A stretch of DNA of 64,000 nt from NCBI RefSeq assembly GCF_014199625.1, contig NZ_JACHNY010000009.1:1-64000 (forward strand). The letters run 5' to 3'. Shown here piece by piece: positions 31,001 through 39,125 of this stretch. The stretch comes from Sphingomonas abaci. Lineage in GTDB: Bacteria > Pseudomonadota > Alphaproteobacteria > Sphingomonadales > Sphingomonadaceae. Every line of letters begins with the position of its first letter. Position 1 is the stretch's first letter. Under the pieces are notes generated by a model. That model was given only the letters and a program-made list of their open reading frames with translations. It was not told where the DNA came from and ran no database searches. Both the position numbers and the translations under genes were made by a program.

Positions 31001-31548
31001 AACTCGGAGCGGACGAAGTTCAGGCCGCGCACCACGACGCCCGAGCCCTCGACCGAGAAGTGGTCGGGGTCGTTGGAGCCGGCGAAGCGGTTGATCGACA
31101 CGCCGGGCACGCGCTGCAGCGCCTCGGTCACCGAACGGTCGGGCAGCGCGCCGATGTCCGACGCGGTGATCGCATCGACGACGGTGTCGGAGTTGCGCTT
31201 GATGTTCTGGGCATTGGCCAGGCTCTGGCGGATGCCGGTGACGACGATCTCGCCCTCGTTCGATTCGCTGGGCGGGGTGGTGCCGTCCTGCGGGGGCAGC
31301 GTGTCGCCGCGCGCGACCTCCGGCGAGGGCGCGGTGCTGGTGTTGTTGGTCGCGGCCGGATCGGTCGCCGTGCTCGCCGGGCTGGCGGTGCCGGCCGTCC
31401 CCTGGCCCGCGACCGCGCCGGTCTGCGCCTGGGCCGGCGCCGCGAGCGCGACGACGCACAGAGCTGTTGCCGATACGCCGCAGTGCAGCAGCCTGGCGAT
31501 GTTGAATGCAGTGGCGCCGACCGTCGGCGCGGCAGAACGATACCCCAT
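28030..31548 (-). CDS. TonB-dependent receptor linked to halogenase operon
   Basis: This 1172-residue receptor belongs to the large Caulobacter/Xanthomonas/Sphingomonas type. It has a signal peptide ending LAAPAQAQ, a Thr/Pro/Ser-rich linker (about residues 45-95) and the TonB-box-like EGEIVVTGIRQSLANAQNIK. The plug contains VDAITASDIGALPDRSVTEALQRVPGVSINR, and a very long barrel ends in a phenylalanine (FIVRGNF). The start is the ATG at 31548, preceded by an AGGGAAGAGG-like site. It diverges from four halogenase-family genes and a cupin gene, a recurrent arrangement in these groups in which the receptor probably imports the compound the flavoproteins act on, often thought to be plant- or sugar-derived. 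The ligand is not determined by sequence. Confidence 0.93.
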   Translation of the reverse strand: MGYRSAAPTVGATAFNIARLLHCGVSATALCVVALAAPAQAQTGAVAGQGTAGTASPASTATDPAATNNTSTAPSPEVARGDTLPPQDGTTPPSESNEGEIVVTGIRQSLANAQNIKRNSDTVVDAITASDIGALPDRSVTEALQRVPGVSINRFAGSNDPDHFSVEGSGVVVRGLNFVRSEFNGRDAFAAGVGGQALNFADVPAELLGSVEVYKNATAELIEGGLAGTVNLNTRKPFDNPGLHASLNAEANYGDFRKKWTPTGSLLLSDTWDTGIGRFGLLGSASYSRLKSRADGIQITNFQTRDNTFAPSGNLTAGNAQALLCRNPLPSNSDTVTLPAANALCGATGTPGADGFADFRPNAYAPIGGQFRSQDFDRKRRGVALAAQWESTDKQTVATLQFLRSHSTQSWGEHTFETAPDLSEYNTYPAGCLQNQNGSPRIDDASTTPPTTSNPGTRAECPVGQFQNYEYDDSGLFQKGVITLPGAGWRSADSGTATTTVPTGGIQQSLSRRQVYESNIVQDIGFNLKFNPDEHWAVNLDADYTMAKRTQKDFAVFGSTFADQELDLTGGLPVVIPHRPMTLAPTWGQPSIYQGQDDATYFKDPRATFWRAAMDHFEQSKGSEYALKADFAYNFNDDANFLKRIKFGARYAERQQTVRYSAYNWGAISEVWSGKPVTIEQGGVQNTDFYTFPNFFRGQTPGPVGGYYYNGDLLKNYDQSVAYFQSLNDIWRGANGATATNRFVGAAQRPGAIPGSYYLPGEIQDVNQQDTNAYVMLNFGSNDPLFAGIRVDGNVGVRYVHTDIASAGAFTIPTRDAFGITQDYAVRCVATVPAGAPAGTPAQTPGGICRLGPTAYAALQQFATGATTPDVARTGYTYWLPSANLKLGLSRDLILRLAASKVLTRPDSANIRNYQTYGTDAASGQPTATAGNPYLKPATAWQFDATLEWYFARVGSFTVDAFYKEVSNFFYQSILPRNVTSNGVTESVQFRYPENFTGKGKIKGVEVAYQHTFDFLPQPLDGLGVNANYSFIESSGLPNSFLNTGAPSNVSTIRPGNLPFEGLSKHNVNATIFYEKGPVSLRAAYNWRSKYLLTAADVIFPYTSIFQASTGTLDASAFLNLNKYVKIGVQGVNLTNTTTKTLQAYTGDPSQLAPRSYFMNDRRFSFIVRGNF

Positions 31549-31740
31549 GACCCTCTTCCCTGGTTAGCGCTGCCATTACAGCCGCCGCTTCTAGATACCC
31601 TCGGTTATACCGGAAAATCACTGGAGCAAGGGCCTTTGTTTGCGGTATCATTGATCTGCCACATATGGCGTGACGATGACGGAGGAACGTTGCAAAAAGG
31701 CAACGAGACTAATCCAGACTGCGTCTATTAATCTTATCAT

Positions 31741-31754
31741 TGAAACCGGTTTCA
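31741..31754. promoter_or_regulatory. Perfect palindrome resembling a LacI-family operator
   Basis: TGAAACCGGTTTCA is an exact 14-base palindrome with a central CG, the form typical of LacI/GalR-family operators. It lies 33 bases before the first halogenase start codon and directly after the AT-rich stretch TATTAATCTTATCAT, a plausible -10 region. A bound repressor there would block transcription. No LacI-family gene is in the window, so the regulator would be encoded elsewhere. Confidence 0.55.
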
Positions 31755-31786
31755 GCCGGTCGGGTCGAAATGGAGCGGATGACATC

Positions 31787-33301
31787 ATGACCGAGACACC
31801 CCCGATCCGGGTCGTGATCGTCGGCGGCGGCACGTCGGGCTGGATGGCGGCGGCGGCGCTCGCCAAGCTGCTGCCGCGCCGCTGCGCCGTGCATCTGGTC
31901 GAGTCGGAGGCGATCGGCATCGTCGGCGTCGGCGAGGCGACGTTGCCGCATATCCGCGCCTTCAACGAGCGGCTGGGCATCGCAGAGGCCGATTTCATGG
32001 CCTGGACGCGCGCCACCTTCAAACTGGGCATCGAGTTCCGCGACTGGGGGCGGATCGGCGACAGCTACATCCACCCCTTCGGCACCTTCGGGCGCGGGCA
32101 GAGCGAGGTCGACTTCCACCATTATTGGGCGCGGCTAGTGCAGGCCGGCGTCGACATGCCGCCGATCGAGCGATTCTCCATGGCCTGCACCATGGCGCGC
32201 GAAGGCCGGTTCGCGCTGCCGACCACCGACCCGCGCCAGATCACCACGACGTTCGGCTATGCCTATCAATTCGATGCGGTGCTGTTCGCCCCCTATCTGC
32301 GCGCGCTGGCCGAGCGGATGGGCGCGGTGCGCAGCGAGGGGATCGTCGTCGATGTCGAGCACGACGGGGAAAGCGGCGACCTGACCGCGATCCGCCTGGC
32401 GGACGGGCGGCGGATCGAGGGCGACCTGTTCGTCGACTGTTCGGGCTTCCGCTCGCTGCTGCTGGGTGGCGCGATGGGCGAGCCGTTCCAGGACTGGTCG
32501 CGCTGGCTGCCGGCCGACCGCGCGGTGGCGATGCCGTGCCGGACCGAGACGGCGCTGACCCCCTATACCAGCGCGATCGCGATGCCGGCGGGGTGGCGCT
32601 GGCGGATCCCGCTCCAGCATCGCACCGGCAATGGCTATGTCTATGCCAGCGGCTTCATCTCCGACGACCAGGCCCGCGACGCGCTGGTGGCGGCGGTGGA
32701 GGGCGAGCCGATCGCCGACCCGCGCCTGCTCCGCTTCACCGCCGGGCGGCGCGAGCGGAGCTGGGTCGGCAATTGCGTCGCCATCGGCCTGGCGAGCGGG
32801 TTCCTGGAGCCGCTGGAATCGACCAGCATCTATCTGGTGCAGCAGGCGATCACCGCGCTGATCGAGCTGTTTCCGCAAGGCCGCGTCCGCGGCGTCGACC
32901 GTGACGAGTTCAACCGCGTCATCGACCTGGAATATGAACGCATCCGCGATTTCCTGATCCTGCATTATCACGCGACCGAGCGCGACGATTCCGAATTCTG
33001 GCGCTATGTCCGCACCATGACCATTCCGGACAGTCTGGCGGAGAAGATGGAGCTGTTCCGGCGGCGCGGCCGGATCGTGAAATATCGCGAGGGCGTGTTC
33101 CTGGATGCGAGCTGGGTCGCGGTCTATCTCGGTCAGCGCATCCGGCCCGAGGGCCGCGACCCGCGCGCCGACCTGCCGGCGCTGGACGTGCTGATGCGCG
33201 GCATGACGGCCCTGCGTGACGAGGTCGCCGCCACCGCCGCCGCCATGCCCGGCCATCTCGCCTTTATCGACCGATATTGCCCGATGAGCCCGGCCGCATG
33301 A
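31787..33301 (+). CDS. Flavin-dependent tryptophan-halogenase homologue 1
   Basis: The 504-residue protein begins with the FAD-binding VVIVGGGTSGWMAAAALA. It continues with GEATLPHIRAFNERLGI and RATFKLGIEF, where lysine 79 matches the catalytic lysine of PrnA/RebH-type halogenases. The diagnostic GWRWRIP (WxWxIP) is at about 270 and the FLEPLESTSIYLVQ segment at about 340. By family it uses FADH2 and O2 to make hypohalous acid, which the lysine guides to an electron-rich substrate. A separate flavin reductase is needed and none is encoded here. The ATG at 31787 follows GGAG and opens the FAD fold; a frame start at 31670 is rejected. Its stop overlaps the next start (ATGA). The true substrate is unknown, and homologues in such clusters need not act on tryptophan. 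Confidence 0.92.
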   Translation: MTETPPIRVVIVGGGTSGWMAAAALAKLLPRRCAVHLVESEAIGIVGVGEATLPHIRAFNERLGIAEADFMAWTRATFKLGIEFRDWGRIGDSYIHPFGTFGRGQSEVDFHHYWARLVQAGVDMPPIERFSMACTMAREGRFALPTTDPRQITTTFGYAYQFDAVLFAPYLRALAERMGAVRSEGIVVDVEHDGESGDLTAIRLADGRRIEGDLFVDCSGFRSLLLGGAMGEPFQDWSRWLPADRAVAMPCRTETALTPYTSAIAMPAGWRWRIPLQHRTGNGYVYASGFISDDQARDALVAAVEGEPIADPRLLRFTAGRRERSWVGNCVAIGLASGFLEPLESTSIYLVQQAITALIELFPQGRVRGVDRDEFNRVIDLEYERIRDFLILHYHATERDDSEFWRYVRTMTIPDSLAEKMELFRRRGRIVKYREGVFLDASWVAVYLGQRIRPEGRDPRADLPALDVLMRGMTALRDEVAATAAAMPGHLAFIDRYCPMSPAA

Positions 33302-34752
33302 GCGATCGCGAGGGACCGATCCGCCGGGTGCTGGTGGCGGGCGGCGGGCTGGTCGGCTGGTCGGCGGCGGCGGCGCTCAGGCGGCGGCTGCCCTGGCTGG
33401 AGGTGGTGATCCTGCCGATCGCGCCGCCGGCCGACGCGATCGCCGACCGGATGCGCGCCACCCTGCCCTCGATCCTGGGATTCCACGAGGATCTGGGCCT
33501 GTCGAATGCCGACGCGGTGGTGCGCACCGGCAGCGGCGTCCGGCTGGGCACGCTGTTCGAAGGCTGGACCGCCGGCGGCGCCGATCCGGTCGCCGATTAT
33601 GTCCATGCCTATGGCCGGCACGGACGGCCGATGGAGGGCGGCTCCTTCCACCTCCACTGGGCGCGGGCGGCGCGGCACCAGCGGCCGGCGCCGTTCGATC
33701 GCTTCTCCGTGGCGGCGGCGATGGCGCGCGCCGGCCGGTTCGCGGTGCCCGCCGATGATCCGGAGGCGCTGGTCGGCGGCTTCGAACATGGGCTGCATCT
33801 CGATCCCGAACGCTACACGGCGATGCTACGCGCCTTCGCGCTGCATTGCGGGGTGCGCGAGCAGCCGGGCGACCTCGCCGGCGTGGCGATCGGCGCGGAC
33901 GGTTTCGTCACGGCGGCGGTGCTCGCAGAGGGCGGCCGGATCGAGGCGGATCTGTTCGTCGACGCCACCGGTCCGGCCGCCCGGCTGCGCGGCGCGCTGG
34001 ACGATCGGCGCACCTCCTGGGCCAAATGGCTGCCCTGCGACCGGCTGATCCTGGCGGAGGATGCCGCGATGCCCGCCGACCCGCTCGACCGGGTGACGGC
34101 GCGGGACTGTGGCTGGGACTGGACGGGCGGAGGTTCACGCGGCCTGGTCTATGCCAGCGCCTTTGCCGGCGAGGCCGCGTTCGCGGGCGAGGGCGTCGCG
34201 ATCGATGCCGGCACCCGCCCCCAGCCGTGGCTGCGCAACTGCGTCGCGATCGGCGACGCGGCGACCGCGGTGGAGCCGCTGGAATGGACCAACCTCCATC
34301 TGGCGCACAGCGCGATCGACCGGATCGTCGCGATGCTGCCGGCGCGCGACTGCGCGCCCGTCGAGCTCGCCGAATATAACCGTCAGTGCGCCGCCGAGGC
34401 GGATCGGGTGCGCGACTTCCTGGCGCTGCATTATACGGCGTCCGACCGGCCCGAGCCGTTCTGGCGCGCGGTGGCCGAGGTCGCGCCGCCCCCCTCGCTG
34501 GCGCACAGCCTGGCGCAGTTCCGCGCGCGCGGCCGCCTGCCCTTCTACGAGGAGGAGACCTTCGCCAAGGATAGCTGGCTCGCCGTGCTGATCGGCCAGA
34601 ATGTGCGGCCCGAGCGCGACGATCCGCTGATCGCGCTGGTGCCGCCCGACCGCGCCGCCGCCGCCATGACCCATTATGCCCAGGCGCTCGCCGCCGCCGT
34701 CGCCGCGCTGCCCCCCGCCAGCGCCGCGTCCCACTTCCTGCTGAGGTCCTGA
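33298..34752 (+). CDS. Degenerate flavin-dependent halogenase-family paralogue
   Basis: This 484-residue protein is clearly homologous to its neighbours along its length (VLVAGGGLVGWSAAAALRRR at the start, VEPLEWTNLHLAHSAIDR and VRDFLALHYTASDRPEPFW later), but key positions are changed. The catalytic lysine segment FKLGIEF is GVRLGTLF, so lysine is replaced by arginine at residue 82. The WxWxIP motif is replaced by WDWTGGGS at about 271. The GEATIP loop reads RMRATLP, with its glycine and glutamate lost. It should not halogenate by the known mechanism. It may still bind flavin, or act as a partner or structural subunit of the active paralogues. The intact frame, 4-base overlap with gene 1 and close spacing to gene 3 argue that it is maintained rather than decaying. 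Confidence 0.85.
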   Translation: MSDREGPIRRVLVAGGGLVGWSAAAALRRRLPWLEVVILPIAPPADAIADRMRATLPSILGFHEDLGLSNADAVVRTGSGVRLGTLFEGWTAGGADPVADYVHAYGRHGRPMEGGSFHLHWARAARHQRPAPFDRFSVAAAMARAGRFAVPADDPEALVGGFEHGLHLDPERYTAMLRAFALHCGVREQPGDLAGVAIGADGFVTAAVLAEGGRIEADLFVDATGPAARLRGALDDRRTSWAKWLPCDRLILAEDAAMPADPLDRVTARDCGWDWTGGGSRGLVYASAFAGEAAFAGEGVAIDAGTRPQPWLRNCVAIGDAATAVEPLEWTNLHLAHSAIDRIVAMLPARDCAPVELAEYNRQCAAEADRVRDFLALHYTASDRPEPFWRAVAEVAPPPSLAHSLAQFRARGRLPFYEEETFAKDSWLAVLIGQNVRPERDDPLIALVPPDRAAAAMTHYAQALAAAVAALPPASAASHFLLRS

Positions 34753-34757
34753 TCCCG

Positions 34758-36368
34758 ATGAACGAACATGCGATCCGCGACGTGGTGATCGTCGGCGGCG
34801 GCACCGCCGGCTGGATGGCCGCCGCCGCCTTCTCGCGCTTCCTCAACAACGGCCATACCCGCATCACCCTGGTCGAGTCCGAGGAGATCGGCACGATCGG
34901 CGTCGGCGAGGCGACGATCCCGCCACTGGTCAGCTTCAACCAGATGCTGGGCATCAACGAGAACGATTTCCTGCGCGAGACGGCGGGCACGTTCAAGCTG
35001 GGGATCGAGTTCGTCGACTGGGGGAAACTGGGCGACCGCTATTTCCACCCCTTCGGCAGCCACGGCCATGACCTGCAGGGCGTGCACTTCCACCAGCTCT
35101 ACCTGCGCGAGCGCCAGCGCCAGGCCTTGCCGCCGATCGCCGACTGGTCGATGAGCGCGGTGGCGGCGGCGGCGGGCAAGTTCGGTCGCCCCTCGCCCGA
35201 GGCGCAATCGCCGATCCGCGAGCTGCTCTATGCCTTCCACTTCGATGCCGGCCTCTATGCCCGCTTCCTGCGCCGCTATGCGGAAGGGAACGGCGTCACC
35301 CGGATCGAGGGCAAGGTGCAGGACGTCACGCTGCGGCCGGCGGACGGCCATGTCGCCGCGGTGACGCTCGCCGATGGGCGGCAGGTCGCGGGCGACCTGT
35401 TCATCGACTGCTCGGGCTTTCGCGGCCTGTTGATCGAGGAGGCGCTGGAGACGGGATATGAGCCCTGGGGCCAGTGGCTGCCCTGCGACCGTGCGGTCGC
35501 GGTGCCGAGCGCGCTGACCGGCGAACCCGATCCCTTCACCCGCGCCACCGCGCACGCGGCCGGCTGGCAATGGCGCATCCCGCTCCAGCACCGGATGGGC
35601 AACGGCCTGGTCTATGCCAGCGCGTTCCTGGACGACGATGCGGCGGAGCGCGCGCTGCTCGGCCGGCTGGAGGGCGCAGCCCTTGCCGAACCGCGCCGCC
35701 TGTCCTTCACCACCGGCCGGCGGCGCGAATGCTGGAGCCGCAACGTCGTGGCGCTCGGCCTGTCGAGCGGCTTCATCGAGCCGCTGGAATCCACCAGCAT
35801 CCACTTCATCCAGTCGGGCATCGCGCGGCTGATCGCACTGTTCCCCGACAAACGCTTCAACCCGGTCGAGCGCACTGAATATAACCGCCAGATGCGCGAG
35901 CTGTACGAGGATGTCCGCGACTTCGTGATCCTCCATTACAAGGCGACGGAGCGCAGCGACTCGCCGTTCTGGGACCGGTGCCGGACGATGGCGGTGCCGG
36001 AGTCGCTCCAGCGCAAGATGGACCTGTTCCGCGCCAAGGGCCGCGTGTTCCGCGATTCGATGGAGCTGTTCGCGACGACGAGCTGGGTCGCGGTCGCGTT
36101 CGGCCAGCATCTCTGGCCCGACAGCCACGAGCCGGCCGTGGATGCGCTGGACGAGGACCGCGTCGCCGCCGCCATGGCGCAGATGCACCAGGGCTATGCG
36201 CAGGTCGCGCAGCAACTGCCCAGCCATGGCGCGTTCCTGCGCCAGACCGCGCTATCACCGCTGGCGGCTGCGCCAGCACCGGTCCCCGCTCCGGCTTCGA
36301 ACGAATTGCCGCGCTTCTCGTTCGAGTCGGACGTGCCCTTCGCCGGCTCGATGGGCTCGCCGGTATGA
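34758..36368 (+). CDS. Flavin-dependent tryptophan-halogenase homologue 3
   Basis: The protein (536 aa) has the full set of halogenase landmarks: VVIVGGGTAGWMAAAAF at the start, GEATIPPLVSFNQMLGI, GTFKLGIEFVDW with the catalytic-type lysine at residue 80, GWQWRIP at about 268 and FIEPLESTSIHFIQSG at about 340. The C-terminal ~35 residues (from AAAPAPVPAPAS) are a Pro/Ala-rich tail not present in the paralogues. It starts 5 bases after the stop of gene 2, and its stop overlaps the start of gene 4 by ATGA, so the operon is tightly coupled. No flavin reductase gene is near. Confidence 0.92.
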   Translation: MNEHAIRDVVIVGGGTAGWMAAAAFSRFLNNGHTRITLVESEEIGTIGVGEATIPPLVSFNQMLGINENDFLRETAGTFKLGIEFVDWGKLGDRYFHPFGSHGHDLQGVHFHQLYLRERQRQALPPIADWSMSAVAAAAGKFGRPSPEAQSPIRELLYAFHFDAGLYARFLRRYAEGNGVTRIEGKVQDVTLRPADGHVAAVTLADGRQVAGDLFIDCSGFRGLLIEEALETGYEPWGQWLPCDRAVAVPSALTGEPDPFTRATAHAAGWQWRIPLQHRMGNGLVYASAFLDDDAAERALLGRLEGAALAEPRRLSFTTGRRRECWSRNVVALGLSSGFIEPLESTSIHFIQSGIARLIALFPDKRFNPVERTEYNRQMRELYEDVRDFVILHYKATERSDSPFWDRCRTMAVPESLQRKMDLFRAKGRVFRDSMELFATTSWVAVAFGQHLWPDSHEPAVDALDEDRVAAAMAQMHQGYAQVAQQLPSHGAFLRQTALSPLAAAPAPVPAPASNELPRFSFESDVPFAGSMGSPV

Positions 36369-37882
36369 GCGAGGCGGCGATCCGCGAAATCGTCATCGTC
36401 GGCGGCGGCACCGCCGGCTGGATGGCGGCGGCGGGCATCGCACGTCTGGCCGGCGCGCTGCCCGGCGTCTCGATCACCCTGGTCGAATCGGACGCGATCG
36501 GCACGGTCGGCGTCGGCGAGGCGACCATCCCGCAGATCACGTTGTTCAACACCCTGCTCGGCATCGACGAGGCGGAGTTCGTCCGCGCCACGCGCGCGAC
36601 CTACAAGCTGGGCATCGAATTCGTCGACTGGACGCGGATCGGCCATCGCTATGTCCACCCGTTCGGCCTGTACGGCATCGACATGGCGGGGGTGGAATTC
36701 CATCACCACTGGCTGCGCGGGGTGGCGCTGGGCGACGCGGCGCCGCTCGATGCCTATTCGCTGGCGGTGGTCGGCGGGCTGGACGGACGCTTCGCCCATC
36801 CCCGGCCGGACCAGCCCAATTCGCCGCTGGCGAAACTCGCCTATGCCTTCCAGTTCGATGCCGGCCTCTACGCCGGCTTCCTGCGCACCCGCGCCGAAGG
36901 CTGGGGCGTGGTGCGGCGCGAGGGGCGGATCACGCAGGTCCATCGCGACGGCGGCAGTGGCCATGTCGCCTCGGTCGAACTGGCGGACGGCACGGTGATC
37001 GCGGGCGACCTGTTCGTCGATTGCTCGGGCTTTCGCGGCCTGCTGATCGAGGAGACGATGGGCGCGGGGTTCGAGGACTGGACCGACTGGCTGCCCTGCG
37101 ACCGCGCCTGGGCGGTGCCGTGCGAGCTGGGCGGCGACCGCCAGCCGCTGACTCGCTCGACCGCGCGGCCCGCCGGCTGGCAATGGCGCATCCCGCTTCA
37201 GCACCGGATCGGCAATGGCTATGTCTACAGCAGCGCCCATGTCTCGGACGACGAGGCCGCCGCCTTGCTGCTGGCCCATCTCGACGGGCGGCCGATCGCC
37301 GATCCCAAGCCCTTGCGCTTCACCGCCGGGCATCGCCGCCGCGCCTGGGTCGGCAATGTCGTGGCGCTGGGTCTGGCGGGCGGCTTCCTGGAGCCGCTGG
37401 AATCGACCAGCATCCATCTGGTCCAGTCGGGCATCGCGCGGCTGATGGCGCTGTTCCCCGATCGCGGCTTCGATCCCCTGCTGGCGGACCGGTTCAACGC
37501 CGAGACGGAGCGGGAATATCGCGACATCCGCGATTTCCTGGTGCTGCACTACAAGGCGACCGAGCGCGACGATTCGCCCTTTTGGGATTATTGCCGCACG
37601 CTGCCGCCGCCGCCGGGGCTGGCGGAGAAGCTGGCGATGTTCGCGGCGAATGGCCGCATCCACCGCGAGCATAACGAGCTGTTCACCGAGACGAGCTGGC
37701 TGTCGGTGATGATCGGCCAGGGGGTGATGCCACGGCGACACCACCCGATCGCCGACACGCTGCCGCCCGCCGAACTGCTCCACCGGCTGGGCCATATCCG
37801 CAGCGTCGTCGCCGACACCGCGCGCGCGATGCCGCGCCAGGACGATTACCTCCGCCAGATCGGCTGCGATCTCGGCGCATAA
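36365..37882 (+). CDS. Flavin-dependent tryptophan-halogenase homologue 4
   Basis: The 505-residue protein has the FAD motif IVIVGGGTAGWMAAAGIA, GEATIPQITLFNTLLGI, RATYKLGIEFVDW with the catalytic-type lysine at residue 81, GWQWRIP at about 269 and FLEPLESTSIHLVQSG at about 340. It is closest in pattern to gene 3. The start ATG overlaps the stop of gene 3 and opens directly onto the FAD fold; a frame start at 35978 lies inside gene 3 and is rejected. Three intact and one degenerate paralogue in a row suggest a multi-enzyme set acting on the same imported molecule or on related ones. Confidence 0.92.
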   Translation: MSEAAIREIVIVGGGTAGWMAAAGIARLAGALPGVSITLVESDAIGTVGVGEATIPQITLFNTLLGIDEAEFVRATRATYKLGIEFVDWTRIGHRYVHPFGLYGIDMAGVEFHHHWLRGVALGDAAPLDAYSLAVVGGLDGRFAHPRPDQPNSPLAKLAYAFQFDAGLYAGFLRTRAEGWGVVRREGRITQVHRDGGSGHVASVELADGTVIAGDLFVDCSGFRGLLIEETMGAGFEDWTDWLPCDRAWAVPCELGGDRQPLTRSTARPAGWQWRIPLQHRIGNGYVYSSAHVSDDEAAALLLAHLDGRPIADPKPLRFTAGHRRRAWVGNVVALGLAGGFLEPLESTSIHLVQSGIARLMALFPDRGFDPLLADRFNAETEREYRDIRDFLVLHYKATERDDSPFWDYCRTLPPPPGLAEKLAMFAANGRIHREHNELFTETSWLSVMIGQGVMPRRHHPIADTLPPAELLHRLGHIRSVVADTARAMPRQDDYLRQIGCDLGA

Positions 37883-37893
37883 GGCCAACCGCC

Positions 37894-38910
37894 ATGTCCC
37901 TTCCCGCCCCCGCTCCCCTGCCCGAATATCACGGCATCGACCGCGCCCGGTTCGAGGCGGAGATCCGTCCCGCCGGTCGGCCCGCCATCCTGCGCGGGGT
38001 CGGCGCGGACTGGCCGGCGGTACAGGCGGCCGAGCGGTCCGACGAGGCGATCATCGCGTACCTCAAGCGGTTCAGCCATGCGCAGCCGGTCGGCGCGGTG
38101 GTCGGGCCGCCGGACATCGCGGGGCGGTTCTTCTACACGCCCGACCTGTCCGCCTTGAACTTCACCCGCGGACAGTCGCCGCTCGGGCCATTTCTCGATC
38201 GGCTGCTGCGCGACCGGGGGGCGGAGCGGCCCTATGCCATGGCGGTCCAGTCGGTGCCGCTGCCCGAGCTCCTGCCGGGCTTCACCGCCGAACAGTCGAC
38301 CGACCTGGTCGATGCCGACGTCGTGCCGCGCCTGTGGCTGGGCAATGCGATCCGGGTCGCGACCCACTACGACCTGGCGGAGAATATCGGTGTGGTGATC
38401 GCCGGCCGCCGCCGCTTCACCCTGTTCCCGCCCGACCAGCTCGCCAATCTCTATATGGGGCCGCTGGAGCTGACCCCGGCGGGCACGCCGGTCAGCATGG
38501 TCGATCCCGCCGCGCCCGACCTCGATCGCTATCCCCGCTTCGCCGCGGCGATGGCGGTGGCGCAGGACGGGGTGCTGGCGCCGGGCGATGCGATCTACAT
38601 CCCCTTCCACTGGTGGCATGCGGTCGACTCGCTCGACCCGGTCAGCATCTTCATGAATTACTGGTGGAACCCGGCGCCCAAGGAAATGGGCAGCCCGTAT
38701 GACGCGCTGCTCCTCTCGCTGTTCAGCCTCCGCACCCTGCCCGACGAGCAGCGCGCGGCGTGGCGGCTGATGTTCGACCATCTGGTGTTCCGCCCCGATG
38801 GCGACCCGGTCGCGCACCTGCCGCGATCGGCGCAAGGGGTGCTGGGGCCGGTCGATGCCGCGATGGCGGAACGGATGCGCGCGACGCTGCTCCAGCATCT
38901 GGGGCGTTGA
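37894..38910 (+). CDS. Cupin/JmjC-like (cupin_8) protein of halogenase cluster
   Basis: This 338-residue protein has the double-stranded beta-helix fold of the cupin_8/JmjC group. The probable iron ligands are an HxD pair in THYDLAENIGVVIAGRRRFTLFPP (about residues 158-160) and a histidine in FHWWHAVDSL (about 241). Members are often 2-oxoglutarate- and Fe(II)-dependent hydroxylases. In Caulobacter, Xanthomonas and sphingomonads a relative of this protein regularly accompanies receptor-halogenase clusters. It begins 11 bases after gene 4 and appears to close the operon. The SapC-like protein that often accompanies such clusters is not seen. Confidence 0.88.
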   Translation: MSLPAPAPLPEYHGIDRARFEAEIRPAGRPAILRGVGADWPAVQAAERSDEAIIAYLKRFSHAQPVGAVVGPPDIAGRFFYTPDLSALNFTRGQSPLGPFLDRLLRDRGAERPYAMAVQSVPLPELLPGFTAEQSTDLVDADVVPRLWLGNAIRVATHYDLAENIGVVIAGRRRFTLFPPDQLANLYMGPLELTPAGTPVSMVDPAAPDLDRYPRFAAAMAVAQDGVLAPGDAIYIPFHWWHAVDSLDPVSIFMNYWWNPAPKEMGSPYDALLLSLFSLRTLPDEQRAAWRLMFDHLVFRPDGDPVAHLPRSAQGVLGPVDAAMAERMRATLLQHLGR

Positions 38911-38968
38911 ATTCCGGCACCGCAAGACGGCCGCTTATGGCTGCCGACCGCGATTTGCCGTGAGGACC

Positions 38969-39105
38969 AAGACGCCTCCCCCGCAAGGGGAGGGGGACCG
39001 CCGCGTCAGCGGTGGTGGAGGGGTATTGCCGGTCATCGGACATTCGATCCTCACCACCGGCGACACCCCTCCGCCAGGCCCCGTGGCCTGCCACCACCCC
39101 TGATA
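38969..39105. repeat. REP-like complex of inverted repeats
   Basis: Between the cupin gene and dapD lies a run of short GC-rich palindromes. CCTCCCC-CGCAA-GGGGAGG is near 38975-38993. CAGGCC-CCGT-GGCCTG lies near 39075-39090. The arm GGTGGAGGGGT near 39014-39025 pairs with ACCCCTCCGCC near 39065-39075. No gene fits. This is the look of an intergenic palindromic repeat family common in sphingomonad genomes, but copy number cannot be judged from one window. Confidence 0.5.
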
Positions 39106-39125
39106 GGCGAGGAATGAACGCGGGA

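Noticed and set aside
31561..31575. Second LacI-type operator (GGTTAGCGCTGCC) near the receptor start
   Set aside because: Only the central AGCGCT is symmetric and the flanks do not pair, so it is too weak to list as a site.
28516..31731. 1071-codon open frame on the plus strand
   Set aside because: It is antisense to the halogenase-linked receptor. It has no start context or recognisable domain.
36194..37888. 564-codon minus-strand frame across the halogenase genes
   Set aside because: It is a shadow of homologue 4. Similar frames exist opposite all four paralogues.
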